Positions 32,730 through 44,883 of a stretch of 64,000 nt of DNA are shown piece by piece. Position 1 is the first letter of the stretch. The number at the start of each line of letters is the position of its first letter. The notes beneath the pieces were generated by a model. The model made no database searches, was not told the DNA's origin, and was given only the letters and a program-made list of their open reading frames with translations. The DNA is from Symbiodinium natans. Lineage: Eukaryota; Sar; Dinophyceae; Suessiales; Symbiodiniaceae. Where the stretch lies: assembly GCA_905221605.1 (NCBI GenBank), contig CAJNDS010000159.1, positions 146,501-210,500 of the forward strand, given 5' to 3'. The position numbers and the translations under genes are program-made.

Positions 32730-35020
32730 AGTTTTGACCCCCCGCCCCACGCGTTGTTATTCCCCCCTTTTTACCCACCGCTACTGCGCGCTCTCCACAG
32801 AAGACACAGCCACTGAGGCCTGGGCCCACATAGGAGTGCGTCAAGACCTCACAACACAAGGACCAACCAGAGCGCTCAGAATACACAAAAGAACAGTGTG
32901 CTCGCAAAGCATGCCAGACACACGTAGCCATCGGAACCTTGGCGAGGCGCCCACACCTCAAGAAGATACGCACTTTCACTGTTTCACAGTTTCACACATA
33001 CAGCATGTGGTGGGGGCACAAATGAGGGCCAAGCGACGCAAAGCAGAAGCGCAACTACCGCAACCTCGTGCCACTTGCTCGGCTATGAATGAAGGCTTAC
33101 TCACAAACGACCGGCCCACTCAGAGCAACGCAAGCACGGTCAAGGTCACGGATTTGACATTTCAACGATCTCAACGTTTAAGCGTCTGTACGCATCTGTG
33201 CTTGTCATTCTTGAGGAAGAGGCCACTGCCAGAAACCAAACAGTCCCTTTGTTCAACCTGAGGACGGGTGGCTTGCACAAACAGCAAGCTCTTCTGATAC
33301 TCGGTAGGCCTCGCAAGACCTGTATCATCTTCTTCGCCTTGGGGGGCATCGTATGAGTGCTCATGAGACGCTTCAGCTCAAAGCGCCTAAGCATTGCACC
33401 GAAGCCCTTTGACATCCGCGCTCTGGCACAACCTGGCACAAAGGTGCAGCGGGCGACTCCCCAGCCGCAAGCTTGTGAACTTCGCAAGTGAACGACGTGC
33501 ATTGCTTGTGTACAGCTTGCTTTGCCGTTTTCTTCGGAACATTGAATCAGCCCAACTAGGGCCGAACCAAAACCGAACCAGAGCCCAATGAAAAGTCTTG
33601 GCCGAGACTTTCAGCGGCTTGGTCAAACCGCTTGGGGCAACCTGCGCGCCTTGGAGAAAAGCGTCTGCGAATGGATCTGCAAAGCTCTGCGGAAGAACTT
33701 GGCAGAGTCATGGAGTGACCGCGGTCCAATCCAATACGGTCATTACAGCTGACAGCTCATCCATCAGGTGGCCATGTGAAGACGTGTCTCTTGCGTCCTG
33801 TGTGTGTCTGCCTTACTTACAAGTCTTCTTCGAGCTCCATAGCGCGCTGCTGAAGTGAACACTTGTCAGAAGCTTCAAAATGGCGAGATATTGATGCCGG
33901 TTCAAGCGACGTGAAGTGACGGCCATCTCAAAGCGGCAGACTCCTTTTTCCATCTTTGCTTTGCCCTCCCCAATGTTCTGGGGTTCACATCAAGCAAACC
34001 AAAAGGTTCCAGTGACTGCGGCAAAAGCTTGCTCTTGCTCCAGTGACTGGGAAAAGCTTGTTCTTCAGCAATTCTTCAGTTCCTCAAACAAAATTAAGTT
34101 CTCATCTTGTCCTGTGCAGGAGAAGGGATGCTAGGAAAGCAATGTGCCCCTCCTACATGTAGGAGAACAACGACAGTGATTTAAACGGGCACAACGTATC
34201 CGATCAATACGACACGCTAGGGACGCTAGGGCTCTGAACAGCATCAGCACATCACGTTTGAGAAGTTTGAAGATGCTCTCGCATTCAAGCAGCGGACACT
34301 CCAGGTCGAAGCATCACGGCCGCTGAAAGCCGCTGAAAGCCGCTGAAAGCATTCTGGCTTCTGGGCACTGCGGGCAGATGCGCGATCACCCTTATGTGCA
34401 GCCAGAGAGCAGGTAGATCTGCTGTGAAACGGATTCAAACATTTGTTTGTTTCTTTGTTTTGACTCCACATGAACCCAGGGACACGAGGGGCACATGAAG
34501 CTTCAAAGTGATGCATACCGGTATACCGGCATACTTTGTTCAAGGTCGAAGATATCAGGAAAGCCCTCAAGTCCCGTTCATAAGAAGACAAATAGCAAAG
34601 CTGCCAGCCTTCGTCCAATCCTGGGTCGCAAGCACTGCACATTTAGAGGATTCTTTCACAAAAGGCTCAAAGTTTCAATGCAACCGGCAGAGGTACGTTA
34701 TTAGGAGTGGCATGTCGGTGTGTTAGCACGTGTGACATTCGGCCGCTTCCTTTTTGTTGGTGTGCCCACAGAAGCAGAGGGCCTCGACTCGATCATGGAG
34801 CTTGGTCTGGGTCATGTCCTTGAGCTCGCGTGAACTTGTGTCAACTGACATGAACTTGCTCGTAGGTGCATCTTGGTCCGTGTCTTTTTGTATCCCCCAT
34901 CTGCATGTCTTGATCCTTAGAACCTAGCCATTGAGCATCATTGAGCGTGAGAGCCGGGTAAACGACGCTTCCACCGAAGTGTCACATTTGCTCACGGAAT
35001 CGGCATGGTCAATGGGTCTG
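32730..35020. other. No recognised gene
   Basis: Only shadows and short frames. A threefold GCCGCTGAAA repeat lies at 34,319-34,349. Confidence 0.4.
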
Positions 35021-35026
35021 GGTTTG

Positions 35027-35115
35027 ATGCAATGCAATGCGATGCAATGCAATGCAATGCAGTGCAATGCAATGCAGTGCAATGCAATGCAGTGCAATGC
35101 AATGCAATACAAGGC
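35027..35115. repeat. 5-bp tandem repeat (ATGCA/GCAAT)
   Basis: About sixteen units of TGCAA or TGCAG occur in series, followed by a few related units (AAGGC, AATGT). Confidence 0.9.
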
Positions 35116-35119
35116 AAGG

Positions 35120-38100
35120 CAATGTAAGAGTCAAAAACGGACAGTAGAATTTATTAGGTGTTACGCGATCGAGCCATGTTATGAGCAGAGAAATGCAGAG
35201 AACGTCAGGGACACAGTCAGGGGATTGGGCATCAAACTGCCACAATCTGCCAAACTGAGCCCCGGACACGATGACCACTCCTCGTCTTCCTCGTCCTTAC
35301 AATCTACACTGTGGGGCAGTGCTACTACACCTTTTTGATGCAGCAGAGATAATGGATCCATGCTGGTAGGGCTCCTCTAGTGGCCCGAGAATGCGAGCTC
35401 TCTGCTCCCCCACCGTCTCCCTCACGATCGTGTACCTGAGCAACAAAACCATCAAAAGGCAGCCCCAAGTGACCTTTGTGAATGTTAAACCTGCCCACTC
35501 AGCAAGGGGCAACTCTTCAAGCTTGCAAGCTCGGCGCATCTTGGCACGGCCTCAGTGCAATATCAGGATCCACAGGCACTCAAAAGAGGAACGAGCTTTC
35601 GAACCAGGAGCCGAGCTCTGTTCATCGGTCACCTCCAGCATGAAGCCAAGCTCGCTCCTCAAATCATCCCAAACCTGCTGTGGGGTTCAAGCAAAGCCTT
35701 GATATGGCCTCCAATGTCACGAACTGTTTCTCTGATGATATGCTCCGCTGGGACCATGTGCCCTAGCCTGTTTGTCTGGGCACAGCAAATGTTTATCCAA
35801 GTGGAGCTGCTAAAAAGCGGGTTGCAGAGGTGTAGAAACGACTACTACTTTTGAAGCAACACAGCACCCACTTAGCCATAGGTGAATCAGACCAGCAAAA
35901 TTTGCTCCGCCTTTTCCCGCCTGTCGTTTGCAGTCTGATTCACATTGAGTGAGCGAAAGCTACGGGCTCCACCTTGAGCGATGAAGTTCAACAATCCTGG
36001 CAAATAGAGATACCTGGATAGCCCTTCAATGACGAAGGGTCCAAGGACCACTTCTACATCTGGCACCACTATCCAGTATGCAGTAAAATGCATGCAGGAT
36101 AGCGGGCACTTCGCGGAATATCTGCCAAGCGCCTGCCACTTGCACGCTGACACGCTGCATGTTTTCAGAGCGCAGAGAGGAAAGAGAGGACAGAGCGTCA
36201 GAACTTGTTTGACAAGTGCCACTATACTTGTCAGTGATTTCGTGCTGTGTCATGTTGTGAGAAATCTTTCATTTGGCTGATGGAATTCGTCACTTCGTAA
36301 AGCACTGTTGTCTTGCACTTCGATGCCTGAACAAGCATGGAGAAAGGAGAAGTGGTGTTGGTTCGATGGCTTGTGATGTCGGGCCCGACCACACTGTCGC
36401 AGCTTTGGAGCAGAGGCCCAGCATGAGCGAATGTGGAGGAGCGCCTTCCGGATGAGGGCGAGCTGCGGGATGCACGCTGAGACTGCACGTGACGCAACTT
36501 GCCGGAAGTAGCTGCGCGCATCGCGTTGAGCAGGGAGCGTCAAAGTTAGGACATTGGAGAAGGGGGGCTGAGCAGGAGCGCACCTCCTGCCAGGATGGCT
36601 TCATGGCTTCATAGGTCACCGTTGGTGAAAAAGGTATGGCCTTCCGTGCACAGGTGGGGTCCAGGAGCGGGACCGTGACCTCCCAGTCCAGAGGCATACA
36701 CAGAAAAGGTAGCAAACGCGAATCCCACCCCAGTGACTCGAATACCTGCGGACAGGGACCGGCGGCATTGTGCAACCCGTGTAGTCAGCCTGTTTCGGTG
36801 CAGAATTTCTGCCTGATGCGCCACAGGCTCACTAGTAGACATTGCCAAAGCTTCGCAGCTGAGAGTATCCGCTAGCGGTGCTTGGCGAATAGTCTCAGCT
36901 CACTGTGGAGGATTTTGCTTTGACGGAAAATGGCGTACGAGTCAACTCAGAATCAATGTGAGCCTGGAAGTCGGCAGGTTGGACTTTGCAAAGGCAGGTG
37001 CCTAGCCACTTGGGGAGGACAGCCCGGTAAGCCAGGTCTGAGCCCCGTTCCCGGCTTGTGGCCGCGGAGCTACTGTCGTTGACATCGACGGAAAGCAAAG
37101 ACTCTCCGTTGGGGATGACTCCATGAGGATAGGAGAGGCCCGCGCAGCACGTGCTACGTGCTGAGGACGGCACGAGACTGGAGGCGCTCGGTCCTACTAC
37201 CTCCTATGGCCCGCAGGTACCGAAATGCCATTGCAGAAAGGTCGATGGGCTGCTGGTCAATTGGCAGCCTCCTTTTCGCCAGGTGCAAAGGCATTGAACG
37301 AAAGCGCTGGGTCTAGGCAGGGAAGGAATATGTCGCTCGACAAACGTGGCACGCGCCCCTGAACAGGCCGTGAGCACCAGGCTTGCGATAGGCCCAGTAA
37401 CCATGCGGCCGTCGGAACCCCATGCGAACAGCCCGGCCTTGGGTACCCGCACATTAGCAGGAAGCGTCAAGAGGCTTCCGCGCAACGGGGGCTGTTTGCC
37501 GAGGATGGTCGTGACACATTCGCTGAAGAGGCTGCCGATGGTCTCCAGGACCCGCATCGCGCCCCCCTCACGTCCTGTGCATATGGCGACCTGTACTGGA
37601 TGTCGCGAGTGCGCAGATTGCGATCCAAAGGCAAGCGCCGAAGCACGGGGACGGTCAACAAGCACTGCGCAAGGGCCGATGGAGGCGCCAAACTTAGAGA
37701 GGCAAGTATCCATGAACTGAACAAAATAACGAATGCAATGGCGCAACGAAAGTGTGGATGGCCTAAGGAACGACATAAACAAAGAGACAGAAGACATGCC
37801 GAGGCAAATAAACATAGCGGAGTCGTAGGATGACAAAAGCTTCGTCAACAAGGCTGGTGAACCATCGGCTGCTATGGCATTCGGTCTGTTAGCTGTCCCC
37901 TTGAAGGATAATCCTGTCTGTGCCAGTGCTTGTGGCGATCTCATTTTCAAGTGCTAAGGTGGAGCTTTCTCTTCACAAGGATGCATTCTTATCCAGCAAA
38001 GCGTGCAAGGAGCAGAGCTTTGACCAAAAAGACCTGAACATGATGAACATGATGGGGATGGCAAAATGCAGAAATTTTGAAATTGTTGTGGTCACACCAT

Positions 38101-40834
38101 TGCTGTGAAAACGCGCAATCAGCTGTGGTCAAAACTGTATGGCGCCAGAAGCTGACAACAGTAGCCTGCTTCTCTTCCTTCTTGTGAATCTCCTTTTGGA
38201 CCTCCGGCTGAAACTCTAACCTCCATGGTTCTACCAACTAGTAACTAGCATCAACAATGAAAAGAGCTCTTTTGGCCCCAGACAAGCACGATCAGGTCTT
38301 GTGCAAGCCAGCCATTGGCCCCGACCGCTTGCTTCACCTCATCCTAACGACACGTGAACTGACTCTCGACTTGATGCAATTGCACTGGACTTGTCATGTT
38401 ATGTCAAAGCAAAAGTTAACTATAACAGGCGTGGGAGGAGGGGGTGGACGTGGACTGAAAGATAGAGAAAGCATGCAGCGCTGCCTCAAGACCCTCGGTG
38501 CTCTTCAGATTATCTTTCAGCTTTTGCTCCAATCCTTTGAACTTCTCCAGGCTGGCGTTCACAGCCTTTTGAATATCCTGTCAGCAGCGAGACTGACAGC
38601 AAACTTAAGCAATCCTGCATACAGCACAAGCTTGACAAGCATAAACAAAACTGATTGTGTGTGTGGCATCTGCAAGTGACAATTGAATACGCTTGCGAAA
38701 GCAGAGCATGAGGCAGACCAAGTGAGAGAGACCAAGAGAGATAAAAGAGGGAGAGCCGGCCAGCCGTCAAGCAGCCAAGCCAAGCCAAATGGTGCGTCCA
38801 TTGCTCAAGCTCGTTGCCTCCAATTTCTGTTTCTCGTCCTTTTGATCTTCATACATCCTTATCAGAATCTGACTTGTCAGGGGGCTCTATGTCTCAGCGT
38901 TCGAGCCATTCATGCCAAGCATCTTCCTGACCATGAGATGGAGGGTCCCAGTGTACCACTTGCACCTGCAACGTCTTTCAGAAATTGTCGCTGTGTCCGC
39001 GGCGGCGAGTTTTTTCTCATGAGTGTACACAGAAACCGTTTGGCGCCACTTCTCTCCGCATTGCGCCTGCTGTCCAAGTCAACCTGCGCAGGCGCCTGGT
39101 CCCCTCGGGCACGTCGAACTCGCCTCATTTCAGCCCTTGCGTCATAGGTGAGAGCAAGAGAGAGCACTCGGAGAGCGCCATAGCCATGAGGTGCCGTGAC
39201 TGTGCCGTCCATTCGGAGCCTACGAAGCCTAGGCATGGGCGCATTGTCTGGTCGTTGATTCTGAGCTTCGTCTCCGATCTCTGCCATGCGCTGGACCAGA
39301 AATTGGACCTGCCCAAGCCCCCCCAACGTCCCCCAACGTTCCAACCATACATTGCCATGCATGAAGGATTCGAGAGCTCGAATGCTGAACGAAAAACGAC
39401 ATTGTCTACATGGAGGCCACGCACGGGGACCCAAATTTGAACCAATGAGTTGCCGTTGAAAATGCCTAGTCCGCTCGGAGATGCTGAAAGCGCACCTGGT
39501 CATTCCATGCGGTCGGGTTGTTGTGCAAATGCTCCTTCATCAGCCTGGGGGCGACACTAAATCGAATCAAGACTGAAGGCCAGGAACAAGCAACTATCGA
39601 ACCTCTTTAGTCGTTCCAGGGTGTCGTGCGGCACCTGCCGAACACTCCACTCACTTCCCAGCACTCCACTCACTTGTCAACAAAGAATCAGAGGGGCGCT
39701 TTGACAGAGTTCTAAGATCGCAGCGTTGTAAACTGAATTGATGATGCTCCGAAGCCTCCCATGCAGCTTCATCCAGCAGCTAATTTGTGGAAGTTCCTGA
39801 GGCCCAAACTCACCGTTCATCCTGTCTTGTGCTTCAAGAAACTGCCTGTGAACAATGTGGAAATACAAGAAACATGCCTGAAGAAGGTACATAAAACGCA
39901 GCTGACTCCTGATAAAGCTATGCGTTCGGAAAGACCTTACGGATGCATCTCAGTAGGCAGCGCTAGCAAAGACGCATTTTCCTATGACACAAACACGTTC
40001 TCGCGGCTTTGTACAGGCGCACTACACACAGGACAGCTCCTTAATTCTTCTGCACATGACGAACAGCAGCAGAAATGCCGACATGGGCGCAGGACGGTGT
40101 TGCGAGCCACGTCCATGCCTCGAGATGGATGGAAGGGATGCGCACCAGCGACACATCAGTTAACTGGCATTTAACTAACGCAAAGACAAATTCTGAACAT
40201 AATGAACAAAAAATATTCCGATAATGAAACTATGTACACTTGGAAAGGTAACCACCTTGCGAAGACCAAACCAACTTAGAATGCGGCTCCTTGGCTTCGC
40301 TGCATCTTACGCTACACGTACGAGGCACCCCGGATCACAAGCTGAAACTCAGTGACATATCACCGTCTCTCATCAATCATCGAGTGCTTCTCCCAACCCA
40401 TATGATAAGCAGGTAGAACTGGCAGGCGTCCCGCCACAAGCCCAAAACCAACTGACAAAAAGTCACTGTTTGACTTATCTGCCCATGCAGAAGCAGAACC
40501 GCTTGGCAACACAAGACTGCCACACTGTCAAGTGGGAGTTGGGGTCCTCGCAACATGCCTGTGAAAGCCAAGGCGCAAATGACACAAGCCAAGACATCTG
40601 GACAATCTCGGCTTTCAGGTTCAGGTGTGCTATCCAGTTGCTCACTTAAATCCCTCCAGCGAAGGATGTCCTCGCGAAAGAAGCCAAGGAAGCAGCCCCA
40701 TCTGGAAGCTGAGCGGAGCATGTTCTGAGTCACGCCCTGCACCAAGACGAAACAAAACGCAGCTGCTCGCAGATGCTCACTACGCCTAGCCTCCTTGAGC
40801 TGTCCCATATGCCACCAAGCTCAATGTGTTTGCC
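35120..40834. other. No named gene; possible minus-strand exons at 36.9-37.7 kb
   Basis: Minus frames at 37,950-37,204 and 37,173-36,895 have protein-like composition (AGLFAWGSDGRMVTGPIASL; NGESLLSVDVNDSSSAATSR) and a donor-like CAG then GTCGCC near 37,589. No family is recognised, and two frames compete at 37,470-37,720. The rest of the interval shows nothing convincing. Confidence 0.3.
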
Positions 40835-41551
40835 CTAGCCTGCCTTGCCCAACTTGCTGGAGTCGGCTTGCGACAAGTGTTGCATCAGGCGGTTCATCTT
40901 TACCACACGCTGAAAGACTTGTGCCTCACCGTTGTCTTCACCAAGAAGTCCGCTGTCTTGAAGAAGCCAAAATACCAGAAAATCATTCAATTTCGGCCTA
41001 TGAGGATCCCCGCAGCGCTTGCCAACCCGAGACGTTTGAACGCCGACCCACAAGTCGCTACTCGCGTATTCCGTACGCAACCGTGTCAGCACAGATGTTG
41101 ACACCTGTCGCGCGTGCTTGGTAGAGAAGAACGACCTAGGATCCGAAGGGTAGCTGTTCTGGAAATGCAGCAACTCCAGGTGTGCTTCAGAGTCATCCAC
41201 CACAGCTTTGGCACGAAATTGGAACTTGATGTCATTTCCCGTCTCCTTGTGGAGTCTTTCCATTACACGAACTCGATGTTGGCCATCCATGACGAAAAAA
41301 CAATGTGCAGGACTGCTCAGGAGTATGAGCAAGTTGATTTGGCCAAAATCACAGAATCGCCCGTGCTTGGACAATTCTTTCAGGTTGTCACGCACCCTCT
41401 CATCTACAACGTCGTCGTTGATGGCCCGGTTGCTGCTCATGGACTCAAACCGACAGTTGGACTCCGCAACGTTCTTCCACTGAAGAAAACCAGTGTACAC
41501 ACGGCCAACCGGATCTTTTACCACCAACCTGTTGGCGACGCCATCTTCCAT
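40835..41551 (-). CDS. DGQHR / ParB-like domain protein
   Basis: A 238-codon frame starts at ATG 41,551 and ends at 40,835. Residues 40-58 (SNRAINDDVVDERVRDNLK) fit the usual entry of this fold, an A-I-N-R-x-V-D-x-x-R-V motif. Residues 85-99 (FFVMDGQHRVRVMER) contain the signature Asp-Gly-Gln-His-Arg, and 125-135 (LELLHFQNSYP) fits the following helix. The DGQHR fold is related to ParB/Srx nuclease-like proteins such as DndB and is found in phage, plasmid and giant-virus contexts as well as in protists. A reaction cannot be assigned. The start is uncertain: a donor-like GATGAG then GTAAAC just upstream and an acceptor-like TTTTCTTCAG at about 41,482 suggest an intron, but joining them does not keep the frame. 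GC content matches the neighbours. Confidence 0.65.
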   Translation of the reverse strand: MEDGVANRLVVKDPVGRVYTGFLQWKNVAESNCRFESMSSNRAINDDVVDERVRDNLKELSKHGRFCDFGQINLLILLSSPAHCFFVMDGQHRVRVMERLHKETGNDIKFQFRAKAVVDDSEAHLELLHFQNSYPSDPRSFFSTKHARQVSTSVLTRLRTEYASSDLWVGVQTSRVGKRCGDPHRPKLNDFLVFWLLQDSGLLGEDNGEAQVFQRVVKMNRLMQHLSQADSSKLGKAG

Positions 41552-41559
41552 GATGTTTA

Positions 41560-43905
41560 CCTCATCAATTCATCAACGACAAAATCCTGACATGACAAGA
41601 ACTTCTGAAGAGCCTCGGCAGAGCCTCGGCAGAACGTTGCCAATGCACCCAGAGCTGCCAAAGGTGAGGAAAAAGACCGGGAGGAAGCGCCTTCGATGGG
41701 CTCAACGTTGCCGATACGCGGTCGCACCTGCCGCTGCGACTCCATGGCAAGCAACAGTCGTTCACCCAAAAACAAAATTCAACCCTGAAGCTTCCAGCAA
41801 ATCAAGACTTGTCGACATGATCAGCATCTGTCATCTACATCGCGGTTTTAACCCTGGCAAGGCCTCAACTTTCTTGGATATGCAAAGCTGCGGCCGAATA
41901 GTCAGCGCATGCATGCCACTGTGCAATCAGCAGAACCCATTGGGCTTTGGAGCAGACATGCAGACATACATTCAAAACTGAGAGTAGCAAAATCGAGATC
42001 TGCGACCTCCGCTGCAAGGCATGACGACCTCTCTGACCCCTGTGTTTTGGTCTTTCATGCTCCTGGCAAGAAAACTTTGACAAGCCAAAGCACCGAATGA
42101 TGAGAACACAGCGTCCTTGCTGTGGCAGAAAGAACACGTTTCCGCGTGTTTGCACGAGTCATCAGGCCTGCAAGGTGCTCAGCAAGATTGACATGTCGCC
42201 TCGAACTCCGCAGCGAGGACTGTGCACCAAGAACGAGACCTTTCAGGATTGTACTTGTTGCAAGGTTTACAACCACCGTAGAAATGGCCGACGCTGCCGG
42301 GATTGCCTCGGTGAGACTTGGAGCGGATGGGTTTGGACATGTACAAGCAGCATTAAGCCGAGTTGCATGGATTGTCGGGGTCGACTTTCGATTTTTGGCT
42401 GGATGCGGGTTGGTCTGGAACTGGACGGTCAGATGAAGCAGACGGCTGAAGAAGCGGGTCTGCAACAGGGTCTGTGGTGTACATGCGCCACGCTGATCTG
42501 CTGTGGCCGCCAAAACCTTGACAACGAACAACACAACCGCCTTTCATTCCGCTGCAGATGGAACTCGAAAACAATCAATCAGCAGCTGAGTACCAAACAA
42601 CGAAGGTGAAATTCACCCCCCACTGTCAACTATCCAAAACGTCACCATTTGCGTTTTGGGCCAATGGCTTCTGGAATGTGTGGATGCTAAAGCACAGGAG
42701 CACCTCTGTTGATAAGATGCTGACAACATACACTGTGTAGAAATTGGACCAAGTAAAGCATTTTTTGCATGTTGGTGCAAAACTTCATTCACCACAAAAG
42801 CACGGTGTTTTGAAATAATGCCATGCTGCAGCAGATATTTCTCCACACTTTGCGACAACACCATTGGACTAAAATCCCAAATTCTCTCCCCATTGCATCA
42901 AACTTTAAGCCATGACGTCTGCTCACACAAACTTGCCCCCCATCACGGGCCGTTGGAAAATTTTACTATCCGTAATTGCAAGTTGTGACCTATTGCCTTC
43001 TGACACGTGCCGCTGGGTTTTTAAACAAAACTTGCCGAGTTCAACGCAAGTGGCGACTGCACAATTCACCACATGCCTGCTCGGCGGCGGGCTGGGAGGA
43101 GCCAGCAAACGAAGGGGCTACCAAACCCTATCAACCTATCCATGCCTCCCTCCTGTGCGGCCGTATGCCCAGCAATCAACAGCTCCCCAGAGCCTAGGTG
43201 CGAGTGGGTTTGAAAGTGGCTAGCACTGCTTTTTCCAACAAATTCAAGGTCCTTCCAGTGGGAAGAGTTTTGTCAGGGGGATCCTTGGGACATGTGCCCA
43301 AGCAAACGCTGCACATTTTTCAGGCCGGTGTCGTCTAAGACGACCTGTTCTTACTTCGGTACCTATAACCCTTCTTATACACAAATGCTTGGTTGAAACA
43401 GCTGCTTCCACTTGACTGCAAGGCGTGGGTGTCTCCCGAACTGTGTAAGCGTGTTGAAGAGTGTGTTGATCAAATTCGCCGTGATGTCAGCCCGGCATGA
43501 ACAGGCACCTGCTTTGTGCAGCAATTTTGATGGGCTCGCCGTTTTTGTGGTATACCTGGTTTTGGGCTGTGGCGTAAGAATGGCATGTTCCATGGAATAC
43601 ATGAAATGTTCTGTGCTATAGACGGCGGACCTGCAGCTAGGGCCGAATGACCAGCTCCTGGACGGAACTTGCGAAACGTAACTGCATGAAAGACTCTCCA
43701 ATGCGAGTGATTCTAAATAACTGCAATCGTTGTCCACAAAAACCCTAAATACTAAACTTCGTGTGCGACAAGGCCGCACACAAGTGACATTGACCCATAC
43801 TCACGCAAAAGCGGAATCAATTGGCGTTACTTTTTGGTTTTTGGACACTAAAGATCCTAAAAAGCAGCTAACATTACAATTTTGCTAGGGTTCCCAGTTC
43901 AGTAT
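41560..43905. other. No named gene
   Basis: A plus-strand peptide at 42,220-42,436 (PFRIVLVARFTTTVEMADAA) and a minus frame at 42,534-42,055 overlap and compete. Neither has a domain I recognise. A repeated AGAGCCTCGGC occurs at 41,611-41,633. Confidence 0.35.
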
Positions 43906-43907
43906 AG

Positions 43908-43970
43908 GATCATGGCATGTGCTTTGCCATTATTGCGAATGAGTTTGGTGAAGTGGGAATCGATGAGAAG
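43908..43970 (+). CDS. Exon of a CobW/CBWD-type GTPase, plus strand (NEFGE motif)
   Basis: After an acceptor-like AGTTCAGTATAG the plus frame reads DHGMCFAIIANEFGEVGIDE then K, followed by GTGTTC (possible donor). The I-x-x-N-E-F-G-E-V-G-I-D motif is the switch I-like signature of the CobW/HypB/UreG family of metal-chaperone GTPases. In an intact protein it comes some 30-40 residues after the Walker A loop. That loop lies nearby, but on the other strand (44,249-44,291). Confidence 0.7.
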
Positions 43971-44248
43971 GTGTTCCAAGCATTTGAGAAACAAGCCGCC
44001 TCTCTTCATGCCTTCTCCTGGAATGGTTCAAGCCTCTTGAATCCTTTACTTTTGGGTTGTGGAGTTCATACCCCTATTTTTGCAGTATCATGGCTTTCTG
44101 AAATCATTTCTTCCGTGACGGATCCAGGAGGCACCTCCCCGGTTCATCTGGGTGTAGAAACCTATGTGTTTCAATCTGGAAAAGCTTTCAGGGGTTATTC
44201 ACATCCCGCCCAACCTCGCCCAAGGATTCCGAAGGATCGGGGAAGTTG

Positions 44249-44291
44249 AGGATGTGGTTCAGCTCCGTGGTCTTGCCCGAGCCCAGGAAAC
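44249..44291 (-). CDS. Exon of a CobW/CBWD-type GTPase, minus strand (Walker A)
   Basis: On the minus strand after an acceptor CTAG, the frame reads FLGSGKTTELNHIL, the Walker A loop of CobW proteins (consensus G-F-L-G-A-G-K-T-T-L-x-N-x-I-L). Its first two bases complete a glycine codon with the last base of the preceding exon. The frame continues past HIL to a stop at about 44,195, so the true exon end is not fixed. One residue differs from the usual loop: Glu in place of Leu after Thr-Thr. Confidence 0.75.
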
Positions 44292-44376
44292 CTAGTTCAT
44301 AGTTGGGATAATATGAAACATTTAAATGTTAAGTACACTTAAGATGCAAAATGTTACCCAACTATGACAGATAAGC
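44292..44376 (-). other. 85-bp GC-AG intron with terminal inverted repeats (introner-like)
   Basis: The intron is fixed by protein phase between LTG and FLGSGKT. It starts GCTTATCTG and ends GAACTAG. Eleven bases, TCATAGTTGGG, near its 5' end recur as CCCAACTATGA near its 3' end, with partial pairing on either side, and a 14-base palindrome AACATTTAAATGTT lies inside. Short, terminally inverted introns of this kind are known from dinoflagellates as introners. Confidence 0.7.
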
Positions 44377-44459
44377 CGGTCAGCACCGTGACCAGCACCC
44401 GGCTGTCCTTGGGACGCACGTTGTGCTCGGCCATGTTGCGCAGTGTGGCTGGGGGGCGT
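44377..44459 (-). CDS. CobW exon preceding the Walker A exon
   Basis: The minus frame reads MAEHNVRPKDSRVLVTVLTG, ending one base into the glycine codon. V-T-V-L-T-G directly before F-L-G-x-G-K-T is the normal start of CobW proteins, so the exon pair is secure. The 5' boundary is taken at GTTAAG (44,460), which is only a guess. Confidence 0.7.
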
Positions 44460-44513
44460 CTTAACGGCCACAAAAACCCGTGCAGAGAGCAAAAACTCGA
44501 AGGCCGCCACGCA

Positions 44514-44518
<5 letters not shown>

Positions 44519-44549
<31 letters not shown>

Positions 44550-44645
44550 AACACACCTTCAAGGAAAAGTTGGCTTAGAATCAGGACCACTACCACTACC
44601 ACTACCACTACCACTACCACTACCACTACCACTACCACTACCACT
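44519..44645. repeat. (AC)n and (CCACTA)n microsatellites
   Basis: An AC run lies at 44,519-44,543 and about nine CCACTA units at 44,590-44,645. They sit in what would be an upstream intron of the CobW gene. A second, larger CCACTA array is at 45.46 kb. Confidence 0.95.
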
Positions 44646-44883
44646 TGTTTTTGGTCACGAAGCGAACAAGCGCTGCCTTCGGCTGTTGGGTGAAACTGCT
44701 GTCACCAGACTTTGTTTCTGGACAACTTTGCCACCAGCAGTTCATGATTCCTGGTTTCTTTACGTGGTGAGCATGTCCATGGGCTTGCCAGGCCTCCAAA
44801 CTTGTCCCGGCATGGCGATAGTCAACCCCCCCTGCTCCACCAGGTTGATTAGCAGGGCCTGGTACACAGGCGGGGAAAACTAA

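Noticed and set aside
41557-41775. Upstream exon of the DGQHR gene ending in AG then GTAAAC
   Set aside because: The donor is good, but joining it to the best acceptor at about 41,482 gives the wrong phase and a stop.
44354-44644. Val-rich N-terminus in front of the CobW exon
   Set aside because: The Val run is the complement of the CCACTA array and the following Cys-Val run is the AC microsatellite; the true exon starts after these.
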